From assembly GCA_016785225.1 (NCBI GenBank), contig JAFBJZ010000607.1, forward strand, positions 248,001 through 312,000: DNA of 64,000 nucleotides, in the 5' to 3' direction. Origin of the DNA: Psettodes erumei (lineage: Eukaryota; Chordata; Actinopteri; Pleuronectiformes; Psettodidae). A program made the translations under genes and the position numbers. Below the pieces are notes generated by a model. That model saw only the letters and a list, made by a program, of their open reading frames with translations, did no database searches and had not been told where the DNA came from. How positions within the stretch are numbered: position 1 is the first letter of the stretch; every line of letters begins with the position of its first letter. Shown piece by piece: positions 1 through 10,790 of the stretch.

Positions 1-2235
1 CATACAGGCATGTTCACTCTTAATGTGCTGAACTCTGACTGTGTCATTTCATTAGCCGTGTGACAATACTGCTGTCTCATTTAACAGATCATTTTCATTC
101 CAGTGGATGGCCTTTCCAACCATCCTATCATCTAGGCCACATTCATTCTGTGTAGCCAACTGGAATGAAACTTCTGCTTTATGAGAAATCCCAAGTGCTA
201 AATTCAGCCCGTATAGGTCAGGGAAGATTGCAGTGTGTACATTAACAGAGCACACTGGCGTGTCTAATTTGCTGTGGTGGACAAAACAAAGGCTTTCATT
301 GATATCTCCATATTGAGTCAACCCCAGATTCAGTGGATAGCCCTGGTTTCCACTGGCCAGACCTAATGATTTATTGCATCACTGGCTAGCCTGCACACTA
401 TCTGATTGGCAAGACTGGGGCCCATTCAGAGGCATATATTTTTAATCACTGTTTACCATGTCAATAGCAATGCAAATCACTTCGAAGGTGTGTTGATATT
501 CGTGCGCTGGGTGAGGGGGCCTGATAAACAAGACCAAGTCCTTCTAGTGAGACTTCACAGGGTTTCAAAATAAGTTAAATAACCTCTATTCATGAAAACA
601 TCTCATTTTAATTTGCACAGCAATCACAAGAAAGTAGCGATCAACAAAAAAACTTGGCAATCCACTCACCCTCTCTCCACAAACCACACAACGATGAACG
701 GGGGTTTCTATTAACTATGAGTGTCAGAACCCATGTGACCTAACGCTCCCAGTAATTACTGCAATGACACTATAATTAATACATCACAAACACTAAAGAA
801 TAACAACACCAAAGCATCACAAAACTTAATAACATTACAACAAAATTCTTTCTGAATAATTCATGCCTCCTACAGTGCATGTATGTGTGTGTGTTTTTAT
901 CTTAGTAAAAAATGACATTGCGACAAGCATTGCTACAGCTTCCATTTCACCTTTAAGAATCCTCATTAAAAAAAGAGCTCCAAATGTGAGCCACTGACTA
1001 AACATCTGTTATTGAAAGTCATAATGTCGAACCAAATGTGCACCATTATCCTCGTCGTGATGCTGCATGTCAGATTTAAATAGGTGGAGTGCCTTTCGGG
1101 AAGTGATAAGAGCAACAGAGTGGGTTGAAATGAAATTCTTTTCATTAAGATAATCGTCTGCGGACACTCTTTAATGCCAGCAATGACATTGTAATGGTGG
1201 GATCCTTTATTGTCAGTCGTATCAGTGCAACATTATGACCAAAACACTGATTTTATGTTTTCATCCCAGTGCTTCCCTACTCCTCGTTACTTCAGAGGCT
1301 TGGCTTGTTATGATGTTACATTTCTCGTAGCATCTTGAGAAGCAGGGGATGACGTGACGAGTCTAATGTGCGTGTGGTGAAATGTCAAGCTTTATCAAGC
1401 CCACTGGCCAGCGTAGTGCACATAGAGTAGTATTATGGAAGTGGGGCAGTTGCAGCAGGCCCCTCTGATGGCCTATAGAGTGCTCCCTATATGCACACAG
1501 AGTCATTGGGCAGATGTGACCTCGCCAGCACACAGAGGCTCTTTGTGTCCGAGGGATTTAGAGTCCCCTGGGCCCCCTGACTCTAAACATTAACAGACCT
1601 ACTGCAGAAGGGAGACCCTTACTCTACTGACATGCAACATTAACCGGGGCCAACTCTCTCTTGCTCTCCGTACTTACAGTACAATATCAGGAAGGGTCCT
1701 ATATGTACGGACGCATGCGGTGGGTTGATGCAAGGGCAAGGCCACAGCTAAGATGCACACTAATGAGGTGGAGCAGTGTACTTAGTGAAAATGTAGCAGT
1801 TATTGGACTGAGGACATATATTTATATGGCTCTTCACACTTGTTTACATGCAATAAAGGCAAGGTCTCAAAGTACTCCACTTAGAGGACTCTAGTACAGG
1901 CTCCATCCATTTCATTCATATATATACGGCAATATGAGGAGAGGTCAGCATCCTTAAACACAATTCTACACATCTTCCATGATGTGTCTGTCGTCTTGCT
2001 CCTGGAATGCCTGTGGAAAACACTGCCATGCTGTCTTAAAAAGAAACGTTTTAAATAAAAGACCTAATTATCTATAAAGGATTGATGTTACGAGCCTAAC
2101 ACGCATGAACTTATCTGGATTCTCTGTGCTTTCTGTCCTCTCTGTAATAGTGTGATTATTCACCACTGTAGTTAAAGCTGCCTTGTGATTCACTGATATT
2201 CTCGTCGTTTTTGTTAATAATAATAATGATATGAC
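1..2235. other. Gene-free stretch, unique sequence
   Basis: No gene is supported here. The open frames at 52-321 (minus, 89 codons) and 1661-1894 (plus, 77 codons) have no recognisable domain, no flanking splice pattern that makes sense and no codon signature, so I read them as chance. The part at about 740-850 is AT-rich with TAATTAAT-type homeodomain-like words. The part at about 1020-1215 is free of simple repeats and of mixed composition, which would suit a conserved noncoding element, but I cannot show conservation from one sequence. Confidence 0.7.
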
Positions 2236-2272
2236 ATTTGCATAAAGGAAATGAAACAGGTTGCATTTGCAT
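2236..2272 (+). promoter_or_regulatory. Pair of POU octamer motifs
   Basis: Two perfect ATTTGCAT words lie at 2236-2243 and 2265-2272 on the same strand, 29 bp start to start. ATTTGCAT is the octamer bound by POU-domain (OCT) proteins. The flanks are AT-rich and free of tandem repeats. Binding is inferred from the motif only. An octamer alone is common by chance; the close spacing is what makes the pair worth noting. Confidence 0.35.
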
Positions 2273-5200
2273 ATATTAAACATTTATATGTATGCATATA
2301 ATATGTTTGCTCATTTCAGGAAACTAGGCAAGATAATAGTAAGACTAAGACAGGAAATAGAAGGAGCACAAATCCACAGTAAATATTGGCCTTCGTTATC
2401 TGCCATCCCCTCAGACAGGAGGCTGTATCATTTTTCAGCAAAGAGCCCCCTGTTCTTGAGGACTAGGCCAGGCCTTGCTTTATTAAATTATCTCCCTTGC
2501 TTCGCAAATACAATTTCCTGTATAAATCACTCAAATGATCCTTCAGACTGTCAGGTCCAAGAGAGCATTTTTATACCCTATCTGCCTCCGACCAGGTTAT
2601 GCAAATCCCCACCGCTGTGTGTTCGATATCTATTGAGATGCTTCAATTGTCTGCATTTGGCCTTAAATCCTTAGCTTGTCCCCATATTATTCTCCTGCCC
2701 TTGATAAAAGTGACACTAAGCATCAAGCCATCACCAATTCAGTAATCCATTACCAAAAAAGAGCATGCCAATTTAACTAAGCCAGAAACACTGACCCTGC
2801 AACCTTGACCTTGTAAACATTACAATGGGGGAGGCCACAGTTTGTGCATTGGAGATCTGCTCTGTGGAGCATTTGGGAAGGGCTTACTATGGCCCCTAAG
2901 CTGGGACTGTATTCAGTTGCATTTGGAAAGCGGTTGATCAGAGTCATCTTTACTAGGGGTCAGCTTGGTTTAAGACCCCAATACAGAAACTGCATCAAGT
3001 TGGCCAGATAGAAGTCTGCATTATCATTCTCCCTACAGCTAGCTATCCAGAAGTCTAATTGTGAAGGATAAACATCTGTAATGCATTCGCTAAAATGGGA
3101 GCCAGCTTAGAGTGACTTCAGCTTGATCCCAGACAGCTGTTTGAGGAGCAGCTATGGCCTGGCTGCACAGGGGGTCTCAGTGGATGTCCTGAAAAGGGAC
3201 CTCCAAAACTCTAAAGGGACAAAGGGATCTCCTGAACAATGTTCTTGCTGATACAATGGTGGTGCGCAGGGTGGAAGGGGCAAAGGAGCACCGCCTATTC
3301 TGGAGAGTGAATGACCAGTGCATTCCTGTCCAGTCGCCGAGCAGTGAGCCCAGTGACCAAGAGTGACAAGTCTTTACACCGCTTTGTTGACACTCTGTGT
3401 GCTTGACCAATACATTCCTTCTGTTCACCCTCCTCTTTCTGCTTCCTTCCTCCTTTGCTTCTAATTCTGCCACTGCACTTCTGTTGGTTCATTTTGTTTC
3501 TCAGCGGGTAACCTAGAGTCCACTAAGCAGTGTCAGTCCAGTTACATATTGCTTATATTCAGAATAAAACATGGAACGTCATGGCACCACACATGCACAT
3601 AAATACTTGTTAGGGTCAGGTCATTGTGTAGCATTACTGACACACATTTGGAGCACATGTTTGTTCTCCATACAAGCCACACATCAGCCCTTTGACAAGT
3701 GAAATGGGTGAATATAACATATGGGACAGTACCAAGGGTTCATGTGGAGGACAAGAAATTACAGGCTTCCTTCCTGCCTCTCTCTCTCTGTCTTGCTCAA
3801 AGGCACACATGCGCAGAGAGAAATCTGTAAATCCCAGAGACTAAAAACATAATGTATAAGATTACATCTAAAGTTATGACAAACTTCCAGTTGCACTGCA
3901 CTCCAAAGCAAATCGTTTAGGAATCAACAGGGAGATGTAAAGCAAGGGCCATTGAACAGCTGGAAATCAAGTGAATTGTGCCTTGAACTGCATGGCACCA
4001 ACTAGCAAAAGAAATGAAAGTTATATCACTCTGATTAAAACTTGAGTGTATTTCCTTGGGCGAGAGGCCTTGGTGTTGTCATCTACAAACCACTGATTTC
4101 AAGACAGGAGAGTGACAGCGGTGGAAAAACAAAGCTACACAGTGCATAGCTATGATGCCTGTACTGTGTGAATACCTTATATTCCTTAATTGACTGGGTA
4201 AGGCCCATGTTAAACCCCGCAGAGCTTCAGCATCAGCAGATTCACACCTGTGACAGCAGTGCCAGAATGGCGGGGCTCATTAAAAACTTGATTCAGATCT
4301 TCAGCAGGAACCCTGTTGAGTCGCTTTAAAGCAACGCGCTCATCGGAATGATAGGTGGCAAATACAGTAGCAGGGGAAAATTGGACTTGAAAAGGAATGT
4401 CTGTCTCTCCATTTTTTAAAGCCTTCCTCTTAATAACCTGTTTTCCTTTGTAGTCTCAAACAAAATGGCTTCTATAGTTGTACACAGGGGCCTTTGAAGG
4501 TGAGCCATGACTGGCATACACGGATGTCTTCTTGTAGGGCCTTAATTTGATGCTTGAGCACTGCTGAAACTCCCTTATGTGTTTGTTGCCTCCTTTTGAA
4601 AAGTGTAGACTTTCGCTCGAGTTAAAGTAAACCGCATCAATTTTTCATGTGCCTGTCCTAAAGATAGGCACTGCACTTTCCCACTCCAAAAGAGGATGAT
4701 TCCCGCTGCATTCTGTGAACTGCGCTCTGCAACTTGTCTCTGACCTTGTAACTCTGCCTATCAAGTGGTGGCCCTGGAGCAGAGCTGAGGTGGTGCGTGG
4801 TGGTACGATGCTCAAGCAGCAAAAATGAATTCAGTGCAGCGTAAAAGTCTTGTGATGAGAAATGTTCTGGTAAATTATGACACAAAGCATAATTCATGTG
4901 ATAAAAAGAGGGAAATATTGCATAGATGGAGCAGATTATTGGTTTGAAGGCGCATACCTCCAGGCTATGAATATCTGAACTACCTAGTGTAAGAGATAAT
5001 AAGCACCATCTTAATGGTTTATGAATCTCATTTGATTTATGGTTATTAACCATGGGAGAATTATAGTGGCGCTGTATTGATGGACGGGGAGTATTTCAGG
5101 ATAGAGCTCATGTGATAGTACAACCTGCCAGCTTATACACATACATGGCAGGCAGCCATTGTTAGTACACACTGAATTGTACTGTAACCTGACCTACAAA

Positions 5201-5335
5201 ACTTCATGCTTTTAGTTCCTTTTCTGACAATCTTTCCACTGGTTGAAAAATAAAAAAACTTTCCCCCAACTAACAAGTAGCTTCAAGCTAATCATCAGTT
5301 CTTCGATTTTATTCTTGTTAGTGATGCCAGAAGTA
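2273..5335. other. Gene-free stretch
   Basis: No gene is supported. The open frame at 2261-2674 (plus, 137 codons) overlaps the octamer pair and encodes no recognisable domain. The frame at 4658-5053 (minus, 131 codons) is equally featureless. Two overlapping minus frames near 3177-3492 are rich in Arg and Lys because the plus strand is pyrimidine-rich at 3415-3470. A short CT run sits at about 3777-3792. I see no transposon ends. Confidence 0.65.
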
Positions 5336-5338
5336 GAA

Positions 5339-5478
5339 GTACAGGGGGGTGGGGGGAGGAAAAAAGAGAAGGTTTTATCCAGGGGACCGACACCATTCCC
5401 GTCCCACACACGCCTCCAAGCAAGCACATCCCCTTGTCGACACCCCCCCAAACCCACCCAAAAAAAGGGGGGGGGAAA
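5339..5478. repeat. G-run / C-run / A-run cluster
   Basis: This is low-complexity DNA. G runs (GGGGGGTGGGGGG) lie at about 5343-5356, C-rich blocks at about 5439-5460, and an A7 G9 A5 tract at 5461-5478. All three forward and reverse frames that look open here are made of Gly, Pro and Lys from these runs and are not genes. The G runs could form a G-quadruplex. Confidence 0.7.
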
Positions 5479-6067
5479 AAGAGCATCAATAAAAGAACTG
5501 TGGTGCAGATTGGAGAAGGCATGAGCAGATTTTCAATGGGATTTCAGGAGATGGCACAAGGGGCAGAAATCTTTTGCTTTTGTCTGCCGTTCAAATGGGT
5601 CTGATGAGCCTCAAGCTGGAGGCTCTGCTTGTCAAAGAGGTCCTGATCTCTTGTGAGAATTGATTTCCATCATTTGGGGGGAGCTCTACAGACTGGGGGT
5701 ATATTCCTGCCTGGAAGAGCAAGATAAGGGCCAAATGAACTGAGACCAACTTACTGTACAAAAAAGCTTGAAAAAGCCTAATAGGAGCTTCTAAAAAGTG
5801 AGAAAAAATGATTGAAAACAAAAATAAAAATATATCAAGTTGTCTTACAGTCCATTCTTAAATGTTACATTAGTTTTCAAAGAGTAGGAAGCCTTGTCCT
5901 GTTGTGACGTTTTCTCTCTCTGCCAAGCATTTCATCTGATTATGAGTACTTTGCAATCTGCGACAGCATGATTGATGCTCCACTTTCATGAGGGGAATTT
6001 TAACAGCACCTCTTCAGCGCTCAATGCGCACCCAATTATGCGTCTGAGCTGGTAACCTTGAATTTAT

Positions 6068-6081
6068 GTCACCATGGCAAC
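6068..6081. promoter_or_regulatory. RFX X-box motif
   Basis: GTCACCATGGCAAC at this position fits the RFX-family X-box consensus GTNRCC-NN-GGYAAC at every specified base. RFX factors bind such sites in vertebrate promoters and enhancers, including those of ciliary genes. By arithmetic the degenerate motif is expected less than once in 64 kb, so a perfect match is mildly notable. No promoter or gene is visible next to it, so a distal enhancer site is more likely than a promoter site. Function is inferred. Confidence 0.4.
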
Positions 6082-6238
6082 AAAACCCCCGGTCATGCAT
6101 TATGGATTATCATTGAAATTCTACACCCCTACCTAACATAATGAGAGCCCAGGACTTAATCAAATCAGCCCATTCTGTGTGACACAAAGTGAAGAAGGAG
6201 CTCTCATTGTATTGGGGTTGAGGCTGGGAGAAGCCAGC

Positions 6239-6279
6239 CAGGCAAGCAGGCAGGCAGGCGGGCGGGCGGGTGGGTGGCA
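6239..6279. repeat. Tetranucleotide repeat GGCA/GGCG/GGTG
   Basis: An imperfect array of GGCA units changes into GGCG and then GGTG units across about 40 bp. The Leu/Pro/Ala-rich minus-strand frame at 6204-6389 is read out of this array and is not a gene. Confidence 0.85.
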
Positions 6280-6575
6280 GACTGGGCTGTGACGGCCCCA
6301 GCAGCTGCAGGGCTAGCAGCCTGATAGATGGCTCCCATATACATCAGTGAACATATAGACAGATGGCCCTCAATGCCTGGAATTTCCAACCCAGGAAGCA
6401 GCTGTTCAGCCTAACCTCTGCTGTCCGTCTCACCTTGTTGTCATGGAACATTGAGCAGGGAAGGAGAATGTGGATGGTGACATGGTGCGGGAGTGTGGCA
6501 GAGCACCACGAACCTTCAGCAGTGGGACACGGGGAGAGGGCTTGAGAGGAGGTTGGAGCAGGGCTTGCTGAATTT

Positions 6576-6590
6576 ACATTAGGTGGCGCT
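6576..6590 (+). promoter_or_regulatory. CTCF-like motif (imperfect)
   Basis: The stretch ACATTAGGTGGCGCT resembles the CTCF core CCASYAGRKGGC, matching 10 of 12 core positions, and continues with the favourable CGCT. It reads in the forward orientation. It is a weak call on its own. I include it because a perfect core in the opposite orientation lies at 19398. Confidence 0.25.
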
Positions 6591-9135
6591 TCCTCGTTCT
6601 GTCTCCGTCTCACCAGACCCCTCCTCCTAATTTTTTTCTTTATAGGTTTTCTTTGGGGGAGGGGGGGGTCTGAGGACCTGGATGGCAAATCCTGCTTTCT
6701 TTCTCATGATCACATAAATACAGGTTTGAGCCCAGAATTATTTATTCCTCTTTCCGCTCTTTCTCTCTGTCTGTCTATCAGATCGGATGACATAATTGTT
6801 GTAAATCACTGCACTGGATTAATGCAATCTATTTTTCATCTCCTCCCTGGCTTCTTCCCCTTTCACTGCAGCAGGCCCAGCCTGAGCTGTTACATAAAAT
6901 ATTGATTGCTCTTGTGTATTTCTCTCATTGTATGTAAGCATTTTTATTAGCTAACAGGCAAGCAGGGGAAACAAGCACTCCCCCTCACCCCCACCCCACC
7001 CCTCACTCACTATAAGAACTTTTAATAGCTCAGCAGATTTTTGTTCCTCTCTCCTCTGTTTCCCTGCATCATCCCTGCAGACTACTGGGAAGCCCTGAAG
7101 ATTTCATCATGGGAATACTGGAGGTTGAATACAGGAAATACAAAAATAGGCTCTTCTGAAGCATTGTAGATGCACAGGTCTACGGGACTTTAAAATACAA
7201 ACTTTGTTTGTGGCTTCAGTAAAATCATCATATAAATAATAAACAACAAGATTCTAGACATTCAGTTGAGCAAATTTATTGTATAATGTAGTTATAATGT
7301 TGCTTAACTAAGCAAAATCTGTTCAGTACTGAGACAATGTGTTTTGATGGTAATGTAACTAATCGCCTATAATTTTTTGCCTTTCCTGGAAATGCCCCGA
7401 GAAACTTTTAAATGGAGCATGCCAGGAATTAAAGACAGAAAACATCCCGGCTTCAAAATGGAAACATATGATTCTCATTGACTTTGCAAGGATTTAATGT
7501 TTTGAACACAACCGCACATGCCACTGGGAGGGGTGGTTAATGGTTAATAATGGTTAATTTGCTCAACTTTTCGTAGGCCCTTTTCCAGACCAATTATAGC
7601 AGTGTCGGGGATGCTCTCTCAATGCATGTGAGGGTTGGATGTTTATTGAGGCTATAACAATTGCTTTTTGGAAGCAAAAATAAAGTCTACTGTGGGCACT
7701 CAGGCATATCAAATTTATTCTGAGCACAGTGGTGAAAAGGGACAGTCTATCAGCATCAGAATACTAATATTCCATATTCTGTGGAGGAAAAAAGTAAAAA
7801 AAGAAAAAAGAAAAGAAAACTATTTTCAAGTAAAAGAAAAAGTTTATGTAAAACAAATGGGAATTGAGTAATTCATCTACACCCCGGGTCCTCTGCAGCT
7901 GTCTAATACATCTGCATATTTCCAATAAACATAACAGGGTAATAAATGTTATTTTCTCTGAAGTAAGTGCATCTCAAGTGGAGGTGTCATCTAAAATGTA
8001 TTTGTGATGTGCTTGATGAAGCCTGCTCATCCCCCTGTAATGACACCCCAGCCTCTCTCATGTGTTATGCATCACATCTTGTTACCATCTTCCTCTGAGC
8101 ATGGCTGTCATCATGTGTCTTTCTGCCGCCACCCACCCCCCACCCCCCCGGAAGCGTCGCATCAGCTAAGGGGATACATAGTGAAGGGAAGGGTAGGGGA
8201 GCGGCATTATTAGATGCCTTTTCAACTTCTCAAACTCCAGAAGGTGTCACTCTCATCTATATTTGCTGAGGCCACCTTTTTTCCCCCCCTGCCAGGCTGA
8301 TTCATTACAGAGCAGAAAGTAGAGAGTCGAATCACTGAAGTAGTAGGTGTGAGAGCAGTTTGCATGAGTCCATTCTCACCATACATTATTGATGCAGTAT
8401 TTTTGTTATTAGAACATCTCTCCTGCATTATACATATCAAGTTCATGGAGAGTATCATCGTCATATTGTTTCTACCGGCCCTGATGAGTATGAGAACATT
8501 TTAGCCTCAATTTGAACCTGCTGTGGAACATATAGGACGTACTTACACCCGAAGTTCTGTTATTTCTTACTGAAAGTATGTCAGTCTCTGTGGCATTCCT
8601 GGCCATTGTGAATGTGTGTATGGCCTCTTTTATTATTGTGGCTACAATAAAATAAGACCACCATACCGTGCTGAATTTAAATCACAGTCTAATGCAAATC
8701 TGGTCGAGCCAGAATGTTCACTCTGGATCACGCAAGGATAATAAATAATCACTTATAAACTGTGCTTCTTTAGTAGTGCATGCATAATTAAAAAAAAGAA
8801 ACATTACCATGGACTGAGGGATAAACTAAGGTCTTCCATAACGGGGGAAACATTTGTAACAGAAATGCCAAAAGACAGCCTCTTATTGTTAATTCTCCGC
8901 AGGTACCTTGTTCTGTGTATCGATGCATGTGCACCGTTACGACAAAGAAAAGCAGACAAACAGAAGATATTAAAAATTGTAATTTTGCGCATCTTATTCA
9001 TTAATCATCAAGAGGAAGACTGAATCTATATGGAAGGACTTTACAAACTAATGACTTTGCCTCTCTTTGTAACCTTCCTGTGACAGCTATACTATTGGGT
9101 TACAAGGAGAGTCACGCTAGTGCAGTCCCTACTGC
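6591..9135. other. Gene-free stretch with small low-complexity tracts
   Basis: No gene is supported. Contents include a G run at 6654-6667, a C-rich tract at about 6978-7005, three near-tandem copies of TGGTTAA at 7534-7558, an A/G-rich tract at about 7790-7830 and a C-rich tract at about 8131-8150. Open frames at 7668-7871 (Lys-rich, from the A/G tract), 8004-8213 and 8222-8464 have no recognisable content. A polypyrimidine-CAG at about 7055-7080 resembles a splice acceptor but leads into a short frame with no known similarity. Confidence 0.65.
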
Positions 9136-9177
9136 CTCATTTGCATAGAATTAATGATGCATGCATATGCAAATGAG
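9136..9177. promoter_or_regulatory. Inverted pair of POU octamers with MORE-like core
   Basis: CTCATTTGCATA at 9136-9147 and its exact reverse complement TATGCAAATGAG at 9166-9177 flank an 18-bp spacer. Each arm holds a perfect octamer (ATTTGCAT and ATGCAAAT). The spacer carries TTAATGA, and the right side reads ATGCATATGCAA, close to the MORE palindrome ATGCATATGCAT on which POU dimers bind. A perfect 12-bp inverted repeat at this spacing is unlikely by chance. A POU-dimer enhancer site is the inferred role; a small stem in RNA is an alternative. Confidence 0.45.
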
Positions 9178-9599
9178 CATTTTAAACAATGTTGATTACT
9201 GCCTATGTATTCATAGGCCAACAGTCACACATGTCTGACATGCCACTTCTGCATGTAATTTGCACCACAGTAAAGGGCAACTGGTACTGGTCCTCTCACG
9301 CAGGCTCGTCATGGCTGCAGGCAGCGATGATAGCTGCTTAATCTGTGTCTTGACTGATGTTAATTTATTGGTCTGAATCTCTTTTCAGAGATGTGACCAC
9401 ATTTCTGACAGTGTCAGCGGAGCAGAATCAGCTGTCTTGTGCAGGAAACTGCAAGATTTTTATTCAGTTCAAGGCTACATGAAGATCAGCGACAACTGAA
9501 AAGTTTCACATGCGTGCTACGTATTCTCCAAGTATAACGTTAATCCTTTACTGGTGTCGTTTGTGCATAGTCCACTGCACAAAGCACTGCAGCTCTCTG

Positions 9600-9600
<1 letters not shown>

Positions 9601-9628
<28 letters not shown>
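9601..9628. repeat. (CA)14 microsatellite
   Basis: Fourteen uninterrupted CA units. This is a likely length-polymorphic marker. Confidence 0.97.
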
Positions 9629-9630
<2 letters not shown>

Positions 9631-9880
9631 ACCCATTTTAATATGCAATAGTTTTTCCTCTTTAAAGACAAGATGAGTCAGGATGGGATCTTGTTTCAGA
9701 CCCCAGATGTTCACAACCCTCTAAGCCTGTGGACACATCATAGCATGCTTTCATCCAGCGTCTGGCCTGCTGAGGCCCACAGAGGCCTGTGGAAGCCATC
9801 CAGACCAGCCCTCTCATTTGGTTAAGGGCTCTTCAGTTGCAGGCCAACAGTACTGAGAGCCTCTGCATGTCAATCCTTAT

Positions 9881-9935
9881 CCCCCAACACCCCCCCCCAC
9901 ACACACACACACACCCACCTTCTTATCCCCCCCCG
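9881..9935. repeat. C-run and CA repeat
   Basis: A C-rich block at 9881-9899 runs into (AC)n at 9899-9914 and another C8 run at about 9927-9934. Confidence 0.9.
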
Positions 9936-10730
9936 GTCAGCCCTGTGCTTAGACTGTTGCATTTCTAATATCTACATGTCGTGCTATAACTTACCGCTAC
10001 CCTATAGCAACAGTGAAGAGAAGAAAATATCTTTAAAATGGAAGAGAGATGGAAGAAACTTAGTCAGCAATACAATAATGTGAAGTTTAAAAAAGTGATG
10101 AAGTGGACAATTATGGCTGTGACACATAGCAACCAATCTTTCTAGATTTCAAAATCTAAAACAACAGAGCCGCTTCTGAAAATGGATGATTATTCTAAAA
10201 TGTAAATCTGCTGTAATGTTTATTATCAGAGGGAATCTGTACTTTTGCGGTCTTATTTTCCTTTTACAACCAGGGTCACAACCCCCTCTTTTTACAAGGT
10301 TCCATTTCAACACGTATTACACTTTACTGTGTCAATATTTACGATCCGGTTGTAACCTACATTCACATTATATCTGCGCTTTGTCACAATTTGCATTTAT
10401 GGACTAAAACTAAATGGCCCATTTCAGTTCTATATGTTCTTGTGAGGGTAACTCTAAAGCCATGAGTATTTTTTTTTACAATGCAGGGGATCTGCAGGAA
10501 GGTTTTGCATGCAACCCATTTCTCATGGGCTGATAAAAAATAGTATTAGAATCAATATACTAATGTATTTTTTCTTCAATTTTTTATTTCATTTCTGCAG
10601 CCTGACACAAAATTGTAATGAATGCTCAAGGGATGTTTATCCCATTTGGATTTCATAGAACTTGGTGTCTGCATTGATTAATGTGTGCCTAACCTATGTT
10701 TTCATTATCAGAGGAGGAGGTGTGTTAGTC

Positions 10731-10734
<4 letters not shown>

Positions 10735-10773
<39 letters not shown>

Positions 10774-10790
10774 TTGTCTATGTGTGTGTG
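10735..10790. repeat. (TG)18 microsatellite with satellite (TG)5
   Basis: Eighteen uninterrupted TG units at 10735-10770 are followed by a 10-bp interruption and five more units at 10781-10790. This is likely polymorphic, and alternating purine-pyrimidine DNA of this length can adopt Z-DNA. Confidence 0.97.

Larger units (their letters stand above)
5479..6575. other. Gene-free stretch with X-box and tetranucleotide repeat
   Basis: No coding gene is supported. The frame at 5591-5821 (minus) is hydrophobic by composition only. The X-box and the GGCA repeat inside this stretch are listed separately. Sequence from about 5900 to 6180 is non-repetitive and contains several ATTA-core words, so it is a plausible noncoding regulatory element. 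Confidence 0.6.

Noticed and set aside
2261..2674. 137-codon open frame on the plus strand
   Set aside because: Unrecognisable sequence with no start context or splice evidence, overlapping AT-rich octamer-bearing DNA.
7055..7170. Strong splice-acceptor-like tract followed by a 29-codon open segment
   Set aside because: No donor or known protein similarity. Pyrimidine-CAG words are common in this window.
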